64,000 bases of DNA from Clostridium sp. (GCF_017888565.1 NZ_JAGHFX010000013.1:1-64000), one strand, 5' to 3'. Numbered from the stretch's first letter, positions 45,327-55,328 are shown. Numbers and translations: made by a program. The notes: generated by a model from the letters alone, not told the origin.

Positions 45327-46631
45327 TTAGTCATTATTGTTATTTATTTCTTTTAATTCATTCCATCTATTATTCATTTTATTTCTTAAGCTTTCTACAT
45401 CATCACTTATAATATAATCTTGTACAAAAGAATAATCTAATTCTGATAATCTTCTTAAAGTATCATACTTCTCATGAATCTTCACATCTTCTTCTGTTTG
45501 ATTTTTTATAGTTTCTCCATGTATATCTATTGGAATACTATATGATTCTAATTCCTTTATTAAATCTTTATTCTTTGAATTTTCTTTCAAAGGAGATAGT
45601 ATATTTACTGCATTTGCATAACGATCTTCTTCAAATAAGAATTTTAAAAATGCTTTTGATACTTCTGGAAATTTTGTATTCTTAGAAACTCCGATTTTAT
45701 AATCTCCATAAATCTTTAAATATTTACTTTCTGGTAACGGAAACATTCCTATATCGTTTATATTCATTCCCATATCTTCTAATTGATATTTAAAGTTTGA
45801 ATCCCAAAATATCATAGCTACTTTCCCATTAATAATATCTAATTTACTTTGTTCCCACTCATAATTTAACAAATTATCTTCACAATAATTATTTATATAT
45901 ATATTCCTTGCAAAATTTAAAGCTTTAAAAATCCCACTATTATCACTTAAAATATCCTGATTATTAACTATTATATTTTGCTCTAATTTATCATCATACA
46001 AATATGCTGCTATATCAAGCCATGTCCCCATAGTCCAAGCTTGTTTATAATTAAATGCTATTGGAGTTATTCCTTTATCTTTTATAACACTACATAAATT
46101 TAAAAACTCATCCTGAGTCTTTGGAATTTCATTTATACCTGCTTCTTTAAATACATTTTTATTATATATAATTCCATTCCATGAAATTGAAGTATTTAAG
46201 TTGTAAAGCTTCCCCTCATTACTAATTCCAGTATTATAATTATATATATTATCTTCTGTAAAGCCCAAATCATCTAAAGGTAAAAAATATTTATCATATT
46301 CACTTACCTTTATAGCACTAGGTACTAAAGTCACATCTGGAAGTTCTTGAACCATAGCTCTTCTTTGAAGAATTTCTTCTGCATCCCCTATTAATTCTAA
46401 ATTTACTCTAACCTTTGGATGCATTCCCTCAAATTCTGATATTAAAATTTTTAGTTCTTCTTTTTTATCAGTTCTATTACTAACAAATGTTATTTCTCCC
46501 TCTAACTCTTCACCTCTATTATTTGTAATACTTTCTTCAATTTTATTTCCCATAATAATTTTAACGCAAATAAATGTAACTATAATAGCCATGAATACCA
46601 TAATAGAAATCTTTATTTTTTTACTTTTCAT
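45327..46631 (-). CDS. Sugar-binding protein (ABC family 1 type), probable sensor partner
   Basis: An extracellular solute-binding protein of about 434 residues. One N-terminal hydrophobic segment (about residues 5-25) anchors it. There is no good lipobox, so it may stay as an uncleaved membrane anchor. Family 1 features include EITFVSNRTDKKEELKILI, SISWNGIIYNKNVFKEAGI and VAMIFWDSNFKYQLEDMG. No permease or ATPase gene is next to it. It follows the YesN-like regulator gene by 31 bases on the same strand, divergent from the YesM-like kinase, which suggests a ligand-presenting partner of the sensor (inference). ATG 46631 with AGAGG eight bases upstream is preferred over ATG 46649. Confidence 0.85.
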   Translation of the reverse strand: MKSKKIKISIMVFMAIIVTFICVKIIMGNKIEESITNNRGEELEGEITFVSNRTDKKEELKILISEFEGMHPKVRVNLELIGDAEEILQRRAMVQELPDVTLVPSAIKVSEYDKYFLPLDDLGFTEDNIYNYNTGISNEGKLYNLNTSISWNGIIYNKNVFKEAGINEIPKTQDEFLNLCSVIKDKGITPIAFNYKQAWTMGTWLDIAAYLYDDKLEQNIIVNNQDILSDNSGIFKALNFARNIYINNYCEDNLLNYEWEQSKLDIINGKVAMIFWDSNFKYQLEDMGMNINDIGMFPLPESKYLKIYGDYKIGVSKNTKFPEVSKAFLKFLFEEDRYANAVNILSPLKENSKNKDLIKELESYSIPIDIHGETIKNQTEEDVKIHEKYDTLRRLSELDYSFVQDYIISDDVESLRNKMNNRWNELKEINNNND

Positions 46632-46662
46632 TGACCTAACCTCTTTCATAAAATAATGGATT

Positions 46663-47889
46663 CTAATTATTTCTAAAACTATTTGGGGTATATCCTGTTA
46701 CTTTCTTAAAAGCTCTTCCAAAAGTTATTGCATCATTATATCCTACTTTTGTTGCGATTTCATAAACCTTTAAATTTGTTGTAATTAATAGTTCTTTTGC
46801 TACTTTTATTCTATACTCTGTCAAAAAATCATAAAATCCTTCTCCAACTTCTTTTTTAAATAATTCAGATAAATAATTTTGACTTAGGAACACCTCATCA
46901 GCTACTTCTTTAAGAGATATATTCTTATTAAAATTATTTATTATATATTGCTTAGCAAGTTTTATAACAGTTAAATTTGTATTAATATTACTTTCTTCTT
47001 CTAAAACTTTCTTTTCATCTGATACTTTTAAAAAATATTTTTTGGCTTTACCTTCATCATATATTGTATTTTTTATTTTTCTAAATTTCACCGATTGTTC
47101 TTTTAATTTATACAATTCATTCGTACACTCCATTATGTAGACATTGATATTATTCTCTAAAAACAAGCTTGTCTTATCCTCTATGTATTTATTTAATTCT
47201 TTATCACAAACTCCATTACTTATATCTGAATACAGTACAACATATGAATTTCCTTCAAAATTAAACAATATATATTCTACATTAACATATCTATTAATAA
47301 TATTTTTTATATAATCTTTTATTAATTCTTTTTCATCTTTTCCCTTTTCAATTACAATAAGTTTGTATATATAATTTTCATTAAGCTGTATATCTTCTAA
47401 AAATGATTTATCGGTTTTATAATTTGATTCAGCATTAGAAAATAATATATGTCTAAAAAAATCTTTCTTTAATATCTCAATTGACTTGTTAAGAATATTA
47501 TCTTGCTTTTTATTTTCCTTAATTTTAATTTTAGCTTCACAAATTACCTTTTTTAGTTCATCTTGCTTAATAGGCTTTAGCAAATAATTAAATGCTCCAA
47601 ATTTCATAGTATCTCTTACATAAGTAAATTCATCATATCCGCTTAACACAATAAATATAGGTGAATCTTCCATTTCCTTTACTGATTTCTCTATTAGTTC
47701 ACTACCAGTCATTATAGGCATTTTTATATCTGTTATAACTAAATCTATTTTATTATTTTTTAAATACTCAAATGCCACTAATCCATTTTGAAATTCTGCT
47801 ATAACTTCATATTGAGGAAAAAGCCTATTAATAATTTTTTTCAATCCTAATCTTATAATCTTATCATCATCTACTATTAATATCTTCAT
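46663..47889 (-). CDS. yesN: YesN-like response regulator
   Basis: A 408-residue regulator with an N-terminal receiver domain (1-120: VDDDK acidic pocket, phospho-Asp in LVITDIKMP near residue 55, Lys in YLLKPIK). A poorly conserved linker of about 180 residues follows, then a C-terminal AraC-type DNA-binding domain (about 305-405) with ISLKEVADEVFLSQNYLSEL and VYEIATKVGYNDAITFGRAF. Such regulators usually activate glycan-uptake genes, so the neighbouring Opp-type transporter/glycosidase locus is the likely target. AGGTG precedes the ATG. Confidence 0.93.
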   Translation of the reverse strand: MKILIVDDDKIIRLGLKKIINRLFPQYEVIAEFQNGLVAFEYLKNNKIDLVITDIKMPIMTGSELIEKSVKEMEDSPIFIVLSGYDEFTYVRDTMKFGAFNYLLKPIKQDELKKVICEAKIKIKENKKQDNILNKSIEILKKDFFRHILFSNAESNYKTDKSFLEDIQLNENYIYKLIVIEKGKDEKELIKDYIKNIINRYVNVEYILFNFEGNSYVVLYSDISNGVCDKELNKYIEDKTSLFLENNINVYIMECTNELYKLKEQSVKFRKIKNTIYDEGKAKKYFLKVSDEKKVLEEESNINTNLTVIKLAKQYIINNFNKNISLKEVADEVFLSQNYLSELFKKEVGEGFYDFLTEYRIKVAKELLITTNLKVYEIATKVGYNDAITFGRAFKKVTGYTPNSFRNN

Positions 47890-48009
47890 ACTTTACACCT
47901 ACTGTTGAATATTTTTTAAGTTCATTATATATTTATTATATATTAAATGTTTACATTTTAGAAGAATTATACTTTAATAAAATAAAATATATACTTTTTA
48001 GGGGATTAG

Positions 48010-49782
48010 ATGCTTATGCTTTCTTATAAAAATTTATCAATAAAAAAATTAACTTTAATTATTTTTACATGTCTTTATTTAATTTTCTTGATTTTTACTA
48101 CATTTAATTTATATTCTTATTCAAAATATGAATCTAATAAAACAGAAAATTTAATAAAGAACTTTAATATTAGCTTTAGTAATCAAATAGAAGAAAAAAT
48201 TAATAATATCTCAGATGTCTCTAAATATCCTTTATTAATACCTGAAATAAATACATTGCATGAAATATTAAGAGATAATGAAACTTTTAAAATAACAAAT
48301 TATAACTATTTAAAATATATTTGTGAAATGATGCTAATTCAAAATAGTTCTATAAGTGGAGCTTATATTTATGATTTAAAAGGTAGAGGAGCCTTTGCAA
48401 GCAGGAACAGCTCACATTATAAACTTATAAATCCACTTAATGAAAATTGGTTTCAAGAAAGTTTAATTTCTTCTTCTGCTACATCAATTTTTACCAATAT
48501 TAATTCAAGTAATATTTTTGATATAGACTCCGCAGATGGTGAAAATCTTATACTGCTTACAAGAAAAGTAATAGATATTAATACAAATCAAATTACAGGA
48601 ATGCTTTTAGTTACTTTATCTGCAGAAGAATTTAATAATATTTTAAAATATGATTTACCATTTAATAATGAAGTTATATCAATTTATAACTCTACAGGAG
48701 ATTTAATTTTATCTACAAACGAAGAAGAAACAAAAATTAATTATTTTGACAAAGTGAATTTTAATAATTCTGATCCTTCAATAAATTATGTATATGAAGA
48801 TGCATCTTATGTCATTTGCTCTAATCCCATTAATACTCCAAATTGGATAATAATTAATAAAATACCAAAGAAGGATGCCTTTAAATTAGATACGTTATAT
48901 ATTATTTTTTTCATTACTAATATTCTATTTTTTTTAATTTCATCAATTATATTGTATATATTCTTTACTAAAAGAATCTTTAATCCAATACAATATCTTA
49001 TTAATAATATGTCTTCTAATTCTATAGAAAAAAATCTAAAGAAAGATTTTCAATATGATAAAGATGATGAGATTGGACAACTAGTTAATTCATATAATGA
49101 CATGAAAGGTCGTATTAATACTTTAATAAATATTAATTATAAAAATCAGATTGAACAAAAGGAATTAGAGCTTCGCCAACTTCAAAATCAAATTAATCCC
49201 CATTTTATATATAATACTTTAGAATCAATTCATATGATGGCTGAAATTAATGATGATTTAGAAACATCAACAATGGCAGAATACTTTGGTTCAATTATAA
49301 GGTATAGTATGAATAGAAAGATTAATACAGTAAAGCTAAAACAAGAAATGGAAATAATAGATAATTATATTTACTTACAAAAAATAAGATTTGATCAGCT
49401 TTTTACAATAGAAAATATTATCCCAGAAGAATTGCTCAATTGTGAAATAATAAAGATGATAATTCAACCACTAATTGAAAATGCTATCTACCATGGACTA
49501 AGCGAATGTGATAGTAATGGAAAAATAATAATTCAAGGACATCATATAGATAATAATTTACTTATAACAATTTCTGATAATGGTGTAGGTATTGATGATG
49601 ACAAGTTAAAAGATTTAAATGATTATATTAATGATAAAAATAATAAATTCAATAGTATAGCATTGAGAAATATAAATCGCAGATTAAAACTTAACTATGG
49701 GGAAGCCTTTGGTCTTGAAATATTTAGCGTATATGGCAAAGGCACCTCGACCGTACTAACACTACCTTATATAATTAGATAA
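48010..49782 (+). CDS. yesM: YesM-like sensor histidine kinase
   Basis: A 590-residue membrane kinase. Membrane segments lie at about 13-32 and 295-320 and flank an extracellular Cache-like sensor. Next come a HAMP linker (about 325-375), the His_kinase domain with His398 in INPHFIYNTLESIHMM, and an HATPase_c domain with IQPLIENAIYHGL and ISDNGVGID. It is divergent from the response regulator and sugar-binding protein genes, with which it forms a probable three-part sensing unit. An ATG two codons downstream is an alternative start. AGGGGATT lies before the first ATG. Confidence 0.93.
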   Translation: MLMLSYKNLSIKKLTLIIFTCLYLIFLIFTTFNLYSYSKYESNKTENLIKNFNISFSNQIEEKINNISDVSKYPLLIPEINTLHEILRDNETFKITNYNYLKYICEMMLIQNSSISGAYIYDLKGRGAFASRNSSHYKLINPLNENWFQESLISSSATSIFTNINSSNIFDIDSADGENLILLTRKVIDINTNQITGMLLVTLSAEEFNNILKYDLPFNNEVISIYNSTGDLILSTNEEETKINYFDKVNFNNSDPSINYVYEDASYVICSNPINTPNWIIINKIPKKDAFKLDTLYIIFFITNILFFLISSIILYIFFTKRIFNPIQYLINNMSSNSIEKNLKKDFQYDKDDEIGQLVNSYNDMKGRINTLININYKNQIEQKELELRQLQNQINPHFIYNTLESIHMMAEINDDLETSTMAEYFGSIIRYSMNRKINTVKLKQEMEIIDNYIYLQKIRFDQLFTIENIIPEELLNCEIIKMIIQPLIENAIYHGLSECDSNGKIIIQGHHIDNNLLITISDNGVGIDDDKLKDLNDYINDKNNKFNSIALRNINRRLKLNYGEAFGLEIFSVYGKGTSTVLTLPYIIR

Positions 49783-49789
49783 ATAAAAT

Positions 49790-49825
49790 TTCCACAGTAT
49801 ATAATATTATTTTAATACTGTGGAA
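49790..49825. terminator. Bidirectional terminator after yesM
   Basis: TTCCACAGTAT and ATACTGTGGAA form a perfect 11-bp stem with a 14-base loop. A and T runs on the two sides suit both convergent transcripts. Confidence 0.88.
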
Positions 49826-49867
49826 TTTAATTCATTATGATTAATTTTTATATTAAGAATTTATCAA

Positions 49868-50059
49868 CTATATATCTAAAGATCTAAGCTTATGAATTAT
49901 CTCTATCTGATTGCTATACATATCTTCTCTTTCATTTATATATATTCTTTTAAGTTCCTCATCTTTTTCATCATTTATCTTATCATCCATATCCTTTATT
50001 AGTTCTCCAAGCTTATATAAATGCAGTGCAAGTTCTAATGCATTAGTTTCACTTCTCAT
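49868..50059 (-). CDS. Small helical protein of unknown function
   Basis: A 63-residue, highly charged and probably fully helical protein (LALHLYKLGELIKDMDDKI, then EREDMYSNQIEIIHKL). No motif, membrane segment or family is recognised. It is the last gene of the glycan-transport operon, 25 bases after the GH26 gene, and ends before the yesM terminator. The ribosome binding site is weak (GTGGGA). Confidence 0.55.
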   Translation of the reverse strand: MRSETNALELALHLYKLGELIKDMDDKINDEKDEELKRIYINEREDMYSNQIEIIHKLRSLDI

Positions 50060-50084
50060 AATTTTCCCACTTACAGTTATTTAA

Positions 50085-51098
50085 TTATCTAAGTTTAGGT
50101 AAATTTTCTAAGTTAATAACATATGGATTATTATAAAACTTCATTAATTCTTCATCTGAATTCCATTGAATGTCTTTAATTAAATTATTCCAAGTCATAA
50201 ACCATAACCATGGAGTATCAGATTCAATAATTTTATCTGGATCTGGTATTGGCCCATTTTCTCCTAATGCAAGTAGCTTTTCTCCGTTAGTAACTTTATT
50301 AGCTTCAATGTATTTTTCCGATAATGGTTCATGATTCCCAATATCAACATAACAATCTATAGAATTTATATCTACAACATCATCACCTGGATACCAATCT
50401 TGTCTAGGCGCATTATATACCCAAATCAAATTGTTAAGCTCATGATAATTTACATATCTATGATACATTAATCTATATAACTTTTTATAGATTTTACTTC
50501 CTTTAGCCCCCCACCAAAACCAGCCACCATCAGCTTCATGTAGTGGTCTCCAAAGCACAGGTATATTTTCATTCTTAAACTTTTTAAGCTCCTGTGCAAT
50601 AATATCTAAATCTTCTATTAGCGCTTTATTTTCTTCTGTTCCTTCTATTAAAGCTAACTCACAATCAAAATCTGTATTTTCTGTATAAAAACTCTTCCCT
50701 CTCCCATACATTGGCGAAAACCAATGCCAACAAAATGTAATTATTGCATTACTATTTTTAGCATAGTATAGTGCTGCTTCTACTGTTCCCTTATTATTAG
50801 CCAGCTCATCAATACATTCAAAATCGCTATCTTTAGTTTCTATGCCCTTTGAATAACTCAATAAATCAAAGCCTAATATCGCAGGTATCTTTCCTGTCAC
50901 TCTTCTTATATGTTCAATATCTGGCATAGTAGATTTATTACAATGTTGCCCACTTAATATTCCTTTTCCATGAATCTCATAGAAATAATCCATAAGTCTT
51001 ATTGCTTCCATAGATGCATTTTTATTGGATAAATTAAAGTTAGGTGTTTTCATCTTATTTTCATCTTTAATACCATTTAAATTAATACCTATTTTCAA
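50085..51098 (-). CDS. GH26 family beta-mannanase-like glycosidase (cytoplasmic)
   Basis: A glycoside hydrolase of about 337 residues of clan GH-A. Family GH26 marks are WRPLHEADGGWFWWG with the acid/base Glu (about 189), LGENGPIPD with the nucleophile Glu (about 279), and ITFCWHWFSP. No signal peptide or binding module is present, so it should act on mannooligosaccharides inside the cell. That fits its place in an operon after an ABC importer. GTG 51101 and TTG 51098 both abut GGAAAGAGG. TTG is given here, but ATG 51053 cannot be excluded. Confidence 0.88.
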   Translation of the reverse strand: MKIGINLNGIKDENKMKTPNFNLSNKNASMEAIRLMDYFYEIHGKGILSGQHCNKSTMPDIEHIRRVTGKIPAILGFDLLSYSKGIETKDSDFECIDELANNKGTVEAALYYAKNSNAIITFCWHWFSPMYGRGKSFYTENTDFDCELALIEGTEENKALIEDLDIIAQELKKFKNENIPVLWRPLHEADGGWFWWGAKGSKIYKKLYRLMYHRYVNYHELNNLIWVYNAPRQDWYPGDDVVDINSIDCYVDIGNHEPLSEKYIEANKVTNGEKLLALGENGPIPDPDKIIESDTPWLWFMTWNNLIKDIQWNSDEELMKFYNNPYVINLENLPKLR

Positions 51099-51114
51099 CA
51101 CCCTCTTTCCTTAT

Positions 51115-51375
51115 TTAATTATTAGTACTTTTTTGGGTTAAATATTTAATGGGGAATCTTCCTAATATAATAACAACTAAACTTATTACTATAACCATCG
51201 TATATAATACCTTAGCTGATGGATTATTTAAAGTAAAAATTAAACCTATTATAGATATTCCAAGCATTCCACAAAATATAGCTTGTATAAGCTTAATAAA
51301 AGTAATTATGGAAGTAAGTTCTATATTACTTTGCTTTCTAACCTTTTTCTTTCTACTTCTTTCACATGATGACAT
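51115..51375 (-). CDS. Small two-helix membrane protein overlapping the ATPase gene
   Basis: An 86-residue protein with a basic N-terminus (ERSRKKKVRKQ) and two membrane segments (about 24-48 and 57-73). The first 55 bases overlap the 3' end of the preceding ATPase gene in another frame. AAAGGAGG nine bases before the ATG makes the start convincing, and translation is probably coupled. No family is recognised. It may be an accessory subunit of the transporter. Confidence 0.68.
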   Translation of the reverse strand: MSSCERSRKKKVRKQSNIELTSIITFIKLIQAIFCGMLGISIIGLIFTLNNPSAKVLYTMVIVISLVVIILGRFPIKYLTQKSTNN

Positions 51376-52331
51376 GCTACATATCCTCCTTTATATTCAA
51401 GTAATTGTGGTTCTTCCTTCTCACATATTTCTGTATAATAAGGACATCTTGTATGGAACCTACATCCAGTTGGAGGATTAGTTATACTTGGCATATCTAA
51501 CGTTCTTAAAGGTAATTGTTTAGATGAACCATTTTCCCTTTTTCCTGCCTTCTCAGGTACTGCTGCAAGCAAAGCATGAAAATATGGATGTTTAGGATTA
51601 TCTATTGCATCATATATATTATTAAGTTCTATTATTTTTCCTAAATACATTACAACTAATCTACCGTTTTTAGCTACATATCTCGCTGTAGCTAAATCAT
51701 GTGTAATATATACAAAAGATATATTGTATTTCTTATTCATCTTAGTCATCAGATCTATAAGTGCAATTCTTAATGATACATCAACCATTGAAACTGGTTC
51801 ATCTGCAACTATAAGCTTTGGCTTAACAGATAATGCCCTAGCAAGTAATATTCTTTGTCTTTGCCCACCACTTAACTGATGGGGATATTTATATAAGAAT
51901 TGCTCTTGTGGAACTAATCCAACTTCTGCAAAATATTCTTTTAAAATTTCTTCTGCTTCTTCTTTATTTTTTGCAATTTTGTGTTGTAATAATGGAAGAG
52001 ATAATGATTGAAATATAGTTCTATTAGGATTTAAAGCTGCAAATGAATCTTGATGAACCATTTGAACTCCAAGTCTATAATCTTTGAACTCCGCTCTTTT
52101 TAGCTTTCCTATATTTTTACCTTTATAATATATATCACCCTTACTTGGTTTATGAATTCCTACAATAAGTTTTCCTAAAGTTGTTTTCCCACAACCACTT
52201 TCACCAACTACTGCAACTATCTCGCCTTCATTTACTTCCAAATTTATATCAGATAATACTGTTACCTTTTGATTTTTATTTGTCTTATTATCGAATTCAA
52301 TACTAAGCTTATCTATCTTTAATAAACTCAT
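51321..52331 (-). CDS. Opp/Dpp-type ABC transporter ATPase (OppF-like)
   Basis: An importer ATPase of about 336 residues. Walker A is GESGCGKTT, the signature is LSGGQRQR, Walker B is LIVADEP and the switch His is in ITHDLATA. The C-terminal oligo_HPY domain has the CRFHTRCPYYTEIC cysteine pattern. It pairs with the OppD-like ATPase, whose gene it overlaps by 23 bases. ATG 52331 (MSLLKIDKLSIEF) is preferred. The in-frame GTG at 52355 gives an odd basic extension and has no ribosome binding site. Confidence 0.92.
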   Translation of the reverse strand: MSLLKIDKLSIEFDNKTNKNQKVTVLSDINLEVNEGEIVAVVGESGCGKTTLGKLIVGIHKPSKGDIYYKGKNIGKLKRAEFKDYRLGVQMVHQDSFAALNPNRTIFQSLSLPLLQHKIAKNKEEAEEILKEYFAEVGLVPQEQFLYKYPHQLSGGQRQRILLARALSVKPKLIVADEPVSMVDVSLRIALIDLMTKMNKKYNISFVYITHDLATARYVAKNGRLVVMYLGKIIELNNIYDAIDNPKHPYFHALLAAVPEKAGKRENGSSKQLPLRTLDMPSITNPPTGCRFHTRCPYYTEICEKEEPQLLEYKGGYVACHHVKEVERKRLESKVI

Positions 52332-53352
52332 CTTCCATCGCCCCCTTCTTCTCACTATCTAAGTTTTCTACAAATGTATAACATCTTGTATATTTTGTTT
52401 CATTAACAAAATACATTTTCTTAGTTTTTTCTCTATTAGCTTCACATTTGCCTTCTAAGAAAACACTACATCTTGGTGAAAACTTACACTCTCTAAAATC
52501 TTGAGTAAGATTGGGCGGATTTCCTGGTATAGCTTTTCTTTTAGTTACATCATCACTTAAAGTTGGTATTGCATTTAATAATCCTTTTGTATATGGATGT
52601 GATGGATCTTCAAACACATCGTCAACTTCTCCATATTCAACTAATTCTCCAGCATACATTACTGCTATTCTATCTATTACACCTGATATTACTGATATAT
52701 CATGAGTTAAGAATATTAATGTCACTCCCAAGCGCTTATGAATATCCTGCAAAATATCTAAAATATACCATTGAGTTATTACATCTAAAGCAGTTGTTGG
52801 CTCATCCAATAATATAACTTTAGGTTCTAATATAAGGCTTAATGCTATTAAAACTCTTTGCTTCATACCACCACTCAATTGATGAGGATAATATTCTAAT
52901 ACATTTACATCTAGCCTTACATGTTTTAATACTTCTTCTGCCTTCTTTATAATTTTCTCTTCTTTTGCATTAGAATCATGAGCTAAAACTGTTTCAATAA
53001 AATGCTCTTTAACCTTCAAAACTGGATTTAAAGCATTTTGTGCTGCTTGAAACACAGTAGCTATTTCCTTCCATCTATATTCATTAAATTCATTAACACT
53101 TAAGTCTAATAAATTTATTTTCTTATCATTATCATCATAATAATAAACCTCTCCAGATGTTATCTTACCTGGAGCTTGTACAAGATTTAATATTCCTGAT
53201 GCAAGTGTTGATTTTCCACTTCCACTTTCTCCTATAATACCAACAACTTCATTTTTATAAATTGTAAATGTTATATTATCACAAGCTTTTAAATTTCCAT
53301 TTTTCAAAAAGAATTCTATTGTTAAATTTTTTACTTCTATTAATGGTTTCAT
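52309..53352 (-). CDS. Opp/Dpp-type ABC transporter ATPase (OppD-like)
   Basis: A 347-residue importer ATPase with Walker A GESGSGKST, signature LSGGMKQR, Walker B VILLDEP and switch His in LTHDISVI. The C-terminal oligo_HPY region has CKFSPRCSVF. It would form a heterodimer with the OppF-like subunit to drive the two permeases encoded upstream. GGGGGGAG precedes the ATG. Confidence 0.93.
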   Translation of the reverse strand: MKPLIEVKNLTIEFFLKNGNLKACDNITFTIYKNEVVGIIGESGSGKSTLASGILNLVQAPGKITSGEVYYYDDNDKKINLLDLSVNEFNEYRWKEIATVFQAAQNALNPVLKVKEHFIETVLAHDSNAKEEKIIKKAEEVLKHVRLDVNVLEYYPHQLSGGMKQRVLIALSLILEPKVILLDEPTTALDVITQWYILDILQDIHKRLGVTLIFLTHDISVISGVIDRIAVMYAGELVEYGEVDDVFEDPSHPYTKGLLNAIPTLSDDVTKRKAIPGNPPNLTQDFRECKFSPRCSVFLEGKCEANREKTKKMYFVNETKYTRCYTFVENLDSEKKGAMEDEFIKDR

Positions 53353-53363
53353 AACTTCTCCCC

Positions 53364-54278
53364 CTATTGTTTACGTAATCTTGGATTCATTGCTTCATCT
53401 AATCCATTTGCAAAGAAATAACATCCTAATTGGAATAATACAATTCCCATAATTGGAGTTAAGAAGTAAACTATAGGTCCAATTCCACCATAAAGTACAG
53501 CCGACTGAGACATTGCCATTTGTATCATCATTCCCCAATGACTTCCTTGGAATGGAACTAATCCTAAAACCATTAACGAAACTGAAGTCATTATAGCTCC
53601 TTTCATTATTGAAATGAAGTTAATTGCTATAAATGAAATTATATTAGGAACTACATCCTTAATTATTATATTAAAAGTACTTATTCCCATTACCTTACTA
53701 GCCTCTATAAAGTCTTTATTTCTAATTACAAGTACTTGAGATCTTATTGCTTTTGCAAGTCCTGCCCAAGACCAAAGACTAAGTACTAATCCAAATAATA
53801 TATTATTACTTACATTTATAACCATTGATAATACCATTGTTACTGGCAAAGTCGGCATAGTTAATACTATATCTGTAATTAACATTAATATATTATCTAT
53901 TTTCCCACCTAATAATCCTGCTGTTATACCTATCCCACAAGCAAATATAATTGAAAATACTGCTGCATAAAATGCAACTAATAAAACTGATCTTGAACCA
54001 AAGATAAATAGAGATAAGATATCTCTTCCAGCATAATCTGTGCCAAGCCAATGATTTGCAGATGGTGCTTTTAATCTTGCTAAATAATCTGATTTTGGCT
54101 CTGAGACTAACATTGGCCCAAAAATAGCCATTAACAAAAATATTACTAAAATAATAAATCCTGTTCTAGCCATTTTATTATTCCAAATAACCTCCAAAAA
54201 CTCTTTTAGAGAATTTAAAAATGAGCCTTCTTTATTTATAGTTTTATTTTTTTGTTTTACTGCTACCGTATTACTCAT
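53364..54278 (-). CDS. Opp/Dpp-type ABC permease (OppC-like)
   Basis: A 304-residue inner-membrane permease. The N-terminal OppC domain (membrane segment near 36-56) is followed by about five more helices. The EAA loop, which contacts the ATPases, is in EASKVMGISTFNIIIKDVVP. The periplasmic HWLGTDYAGRD motif is typical of the DppC/OppC branch. Its start is four bases after the OppB-like stop. Confidence 0.94.
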   Translation of the reverse strand: MSNTVAVKQKNKTINKEGSFLNSLKEFLEVIWNNKMARTGFIILVIFLLMAIFGPMLVSEPKSDYLARLKAPSANHWLGTDYAGRDILSLFIFGSRSVLLVAFYAAVFSIIFACGIGITAGLLGGKIDNILMLITDIVLTMPTLPVTMVLSMVINVSNNILFGLVLSLWSWAGLAKAIRSQVLVIRNKDFIEASKVMGISTFNIIIKDVVPNIISFIAINFISIMKGAIMTSVSLMVLGLVPFQGSHWGMMIQMAMSQSAVLYGGIGPIVYFLTPIMGIVLFQLGCYFFANGLDEAMNPRLRKQ

Positions 54279-54282
54279 ATTT

Positions 54283-55257
54283 TTATTTCTCCCTTAACCT
54301 TGGATTTAACTTAGTATTTAAAAATTCTGCAAATACCCCTGATAATAAAACCATAACTATTATCATTAAGAACATACCTTGCATTAGTGGGTAATCCCTT
54401 CTAGAAATAGCTGTAGTTAAATAATATCCAACTCCTGGATATACAAAAAGATTTTCAATTAATGGTGATCCTCCAAACATCATACCAAATGATATTGCAA
54501 CACTTGTAACCATTGGTAACATTGCATTTCTTCCCAAATAACTAAATACTATTCGTTTATCTGATATTCCTCTAGCTTTTGCATAGTTAATATAATCTTC
54601 TCCTAATACAGACATACAATTAGCCTTCATTCCCATTACCCATCCTGCTAGTGTTGTTAAAAAGTATGCTAGTATAGGAAGTGCAGCATGTTTTAAAACA
54701 TTTGATATAAATCCTACATTAAACCCTGGAGTTACTGATGAACTATATGCCCCTTTTGATGGTAAAAGTCCAAGTGTTAACGAAAATAATAAAACAAGTA
54801 AATATGCTACTATATAATCTGGAATAGAACCTAATATTGCTTGGTATCCTGTTAAAACTCCATCTAAAATCTTACTTCTCTTCCAAGCTACATAAATTCC
54901 AAGTATTACTCCTACAGTAAAAGATAAAAATAGGGATATTGAACATACAAGAAGCGTCCATGGTAATGCTCCTAAAACTATTGTTGTTACTGATTCTTTA
55001 AATGACATTGATTGACCTAGATTTCCTGATAATATTCCTTTTACATATGAAACAAATCTTTCAACTACAGGGATATCTGGATCATAATTTAGTGCTAATT
55101 TTGCTTTATTATATGCTTGATCATATGGCAATTGGCTTGTTCTTATGTATTCTTGAGCAAGCGTATCTACTGGATCTCCAGGCATAGCCTGTATAACAAA
55201 AAATATTAATAGTAGTGAAACTAACATTGTTATTAAGCTAGTTACTAACTTCTTCAT
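54283..55257 (-). CDS. Opp/Dpp-type ABC permease (OppB-like)
   Basis: A permease of about 324 residues with six membrane segments. The N-terminal segment has QAMPGDPVD, a hallmark of OppB/DppB, and the EAA loop is in YINYAKARGISDKRIVF. ATG 55257 is used, with AAAGGGGG nine bases upstream. The longer frame to 55305 would run through the hairpin that separates it from the binding-protein gene. Confidence 0.92.
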   Translation of the reverse strand: MKKLVTSLITMLVSLLLIFFVIQAMPGDPVDTLAQEYIRTSQLPYDQAYNKAKLALNYDPDIPVVERFVSYVKGILSGNLGQSMSFKESVTTIVLGALPWTLLVCSISLFLSFTVGVILGIYVAWKRSKILDGVLTGYQAILGSIPDYIVAYLLVLLFSLTLGLLPSKGAYSSSVTPGFNVGFISNVLKHAALPILAYFLTTLAGWVMGMKANCMSVLGEDYINYAKARGISDKRIVFSYLGRNAMLPMVTSVAISFGMMFGGSPLIENLFVYPGVGYYLTTAISRRDYPLMQGMFLMIIVMVLLSGVFAEFLNTKLNPRLREK

Positions 55258-55283
55258 TCTAAAATCCCCCTTTAATTTTAAAG

Positions 55284-55311
55284 GTAGGGCTGTTTTAATT
55301 AACAACCCTAC
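55284..55311 (-). terminator. Hairpin between binding-protein and permease genes (partial terminator)
   Basis: GTAGGGCTGTT and AACAACCCTAC form an 11-bp stem (one G-U-type pair) with a 6-base loop. Only a short T stretch follows. Such structures let the binding protein be made in excess over the permease. The related GTAGGGTTG hairpin after the second binding-protein gene suggests it was copied with the gene. Confidence 0.7.
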
Positions 55312-55328
55312 ACATACTTTTAATTTAC

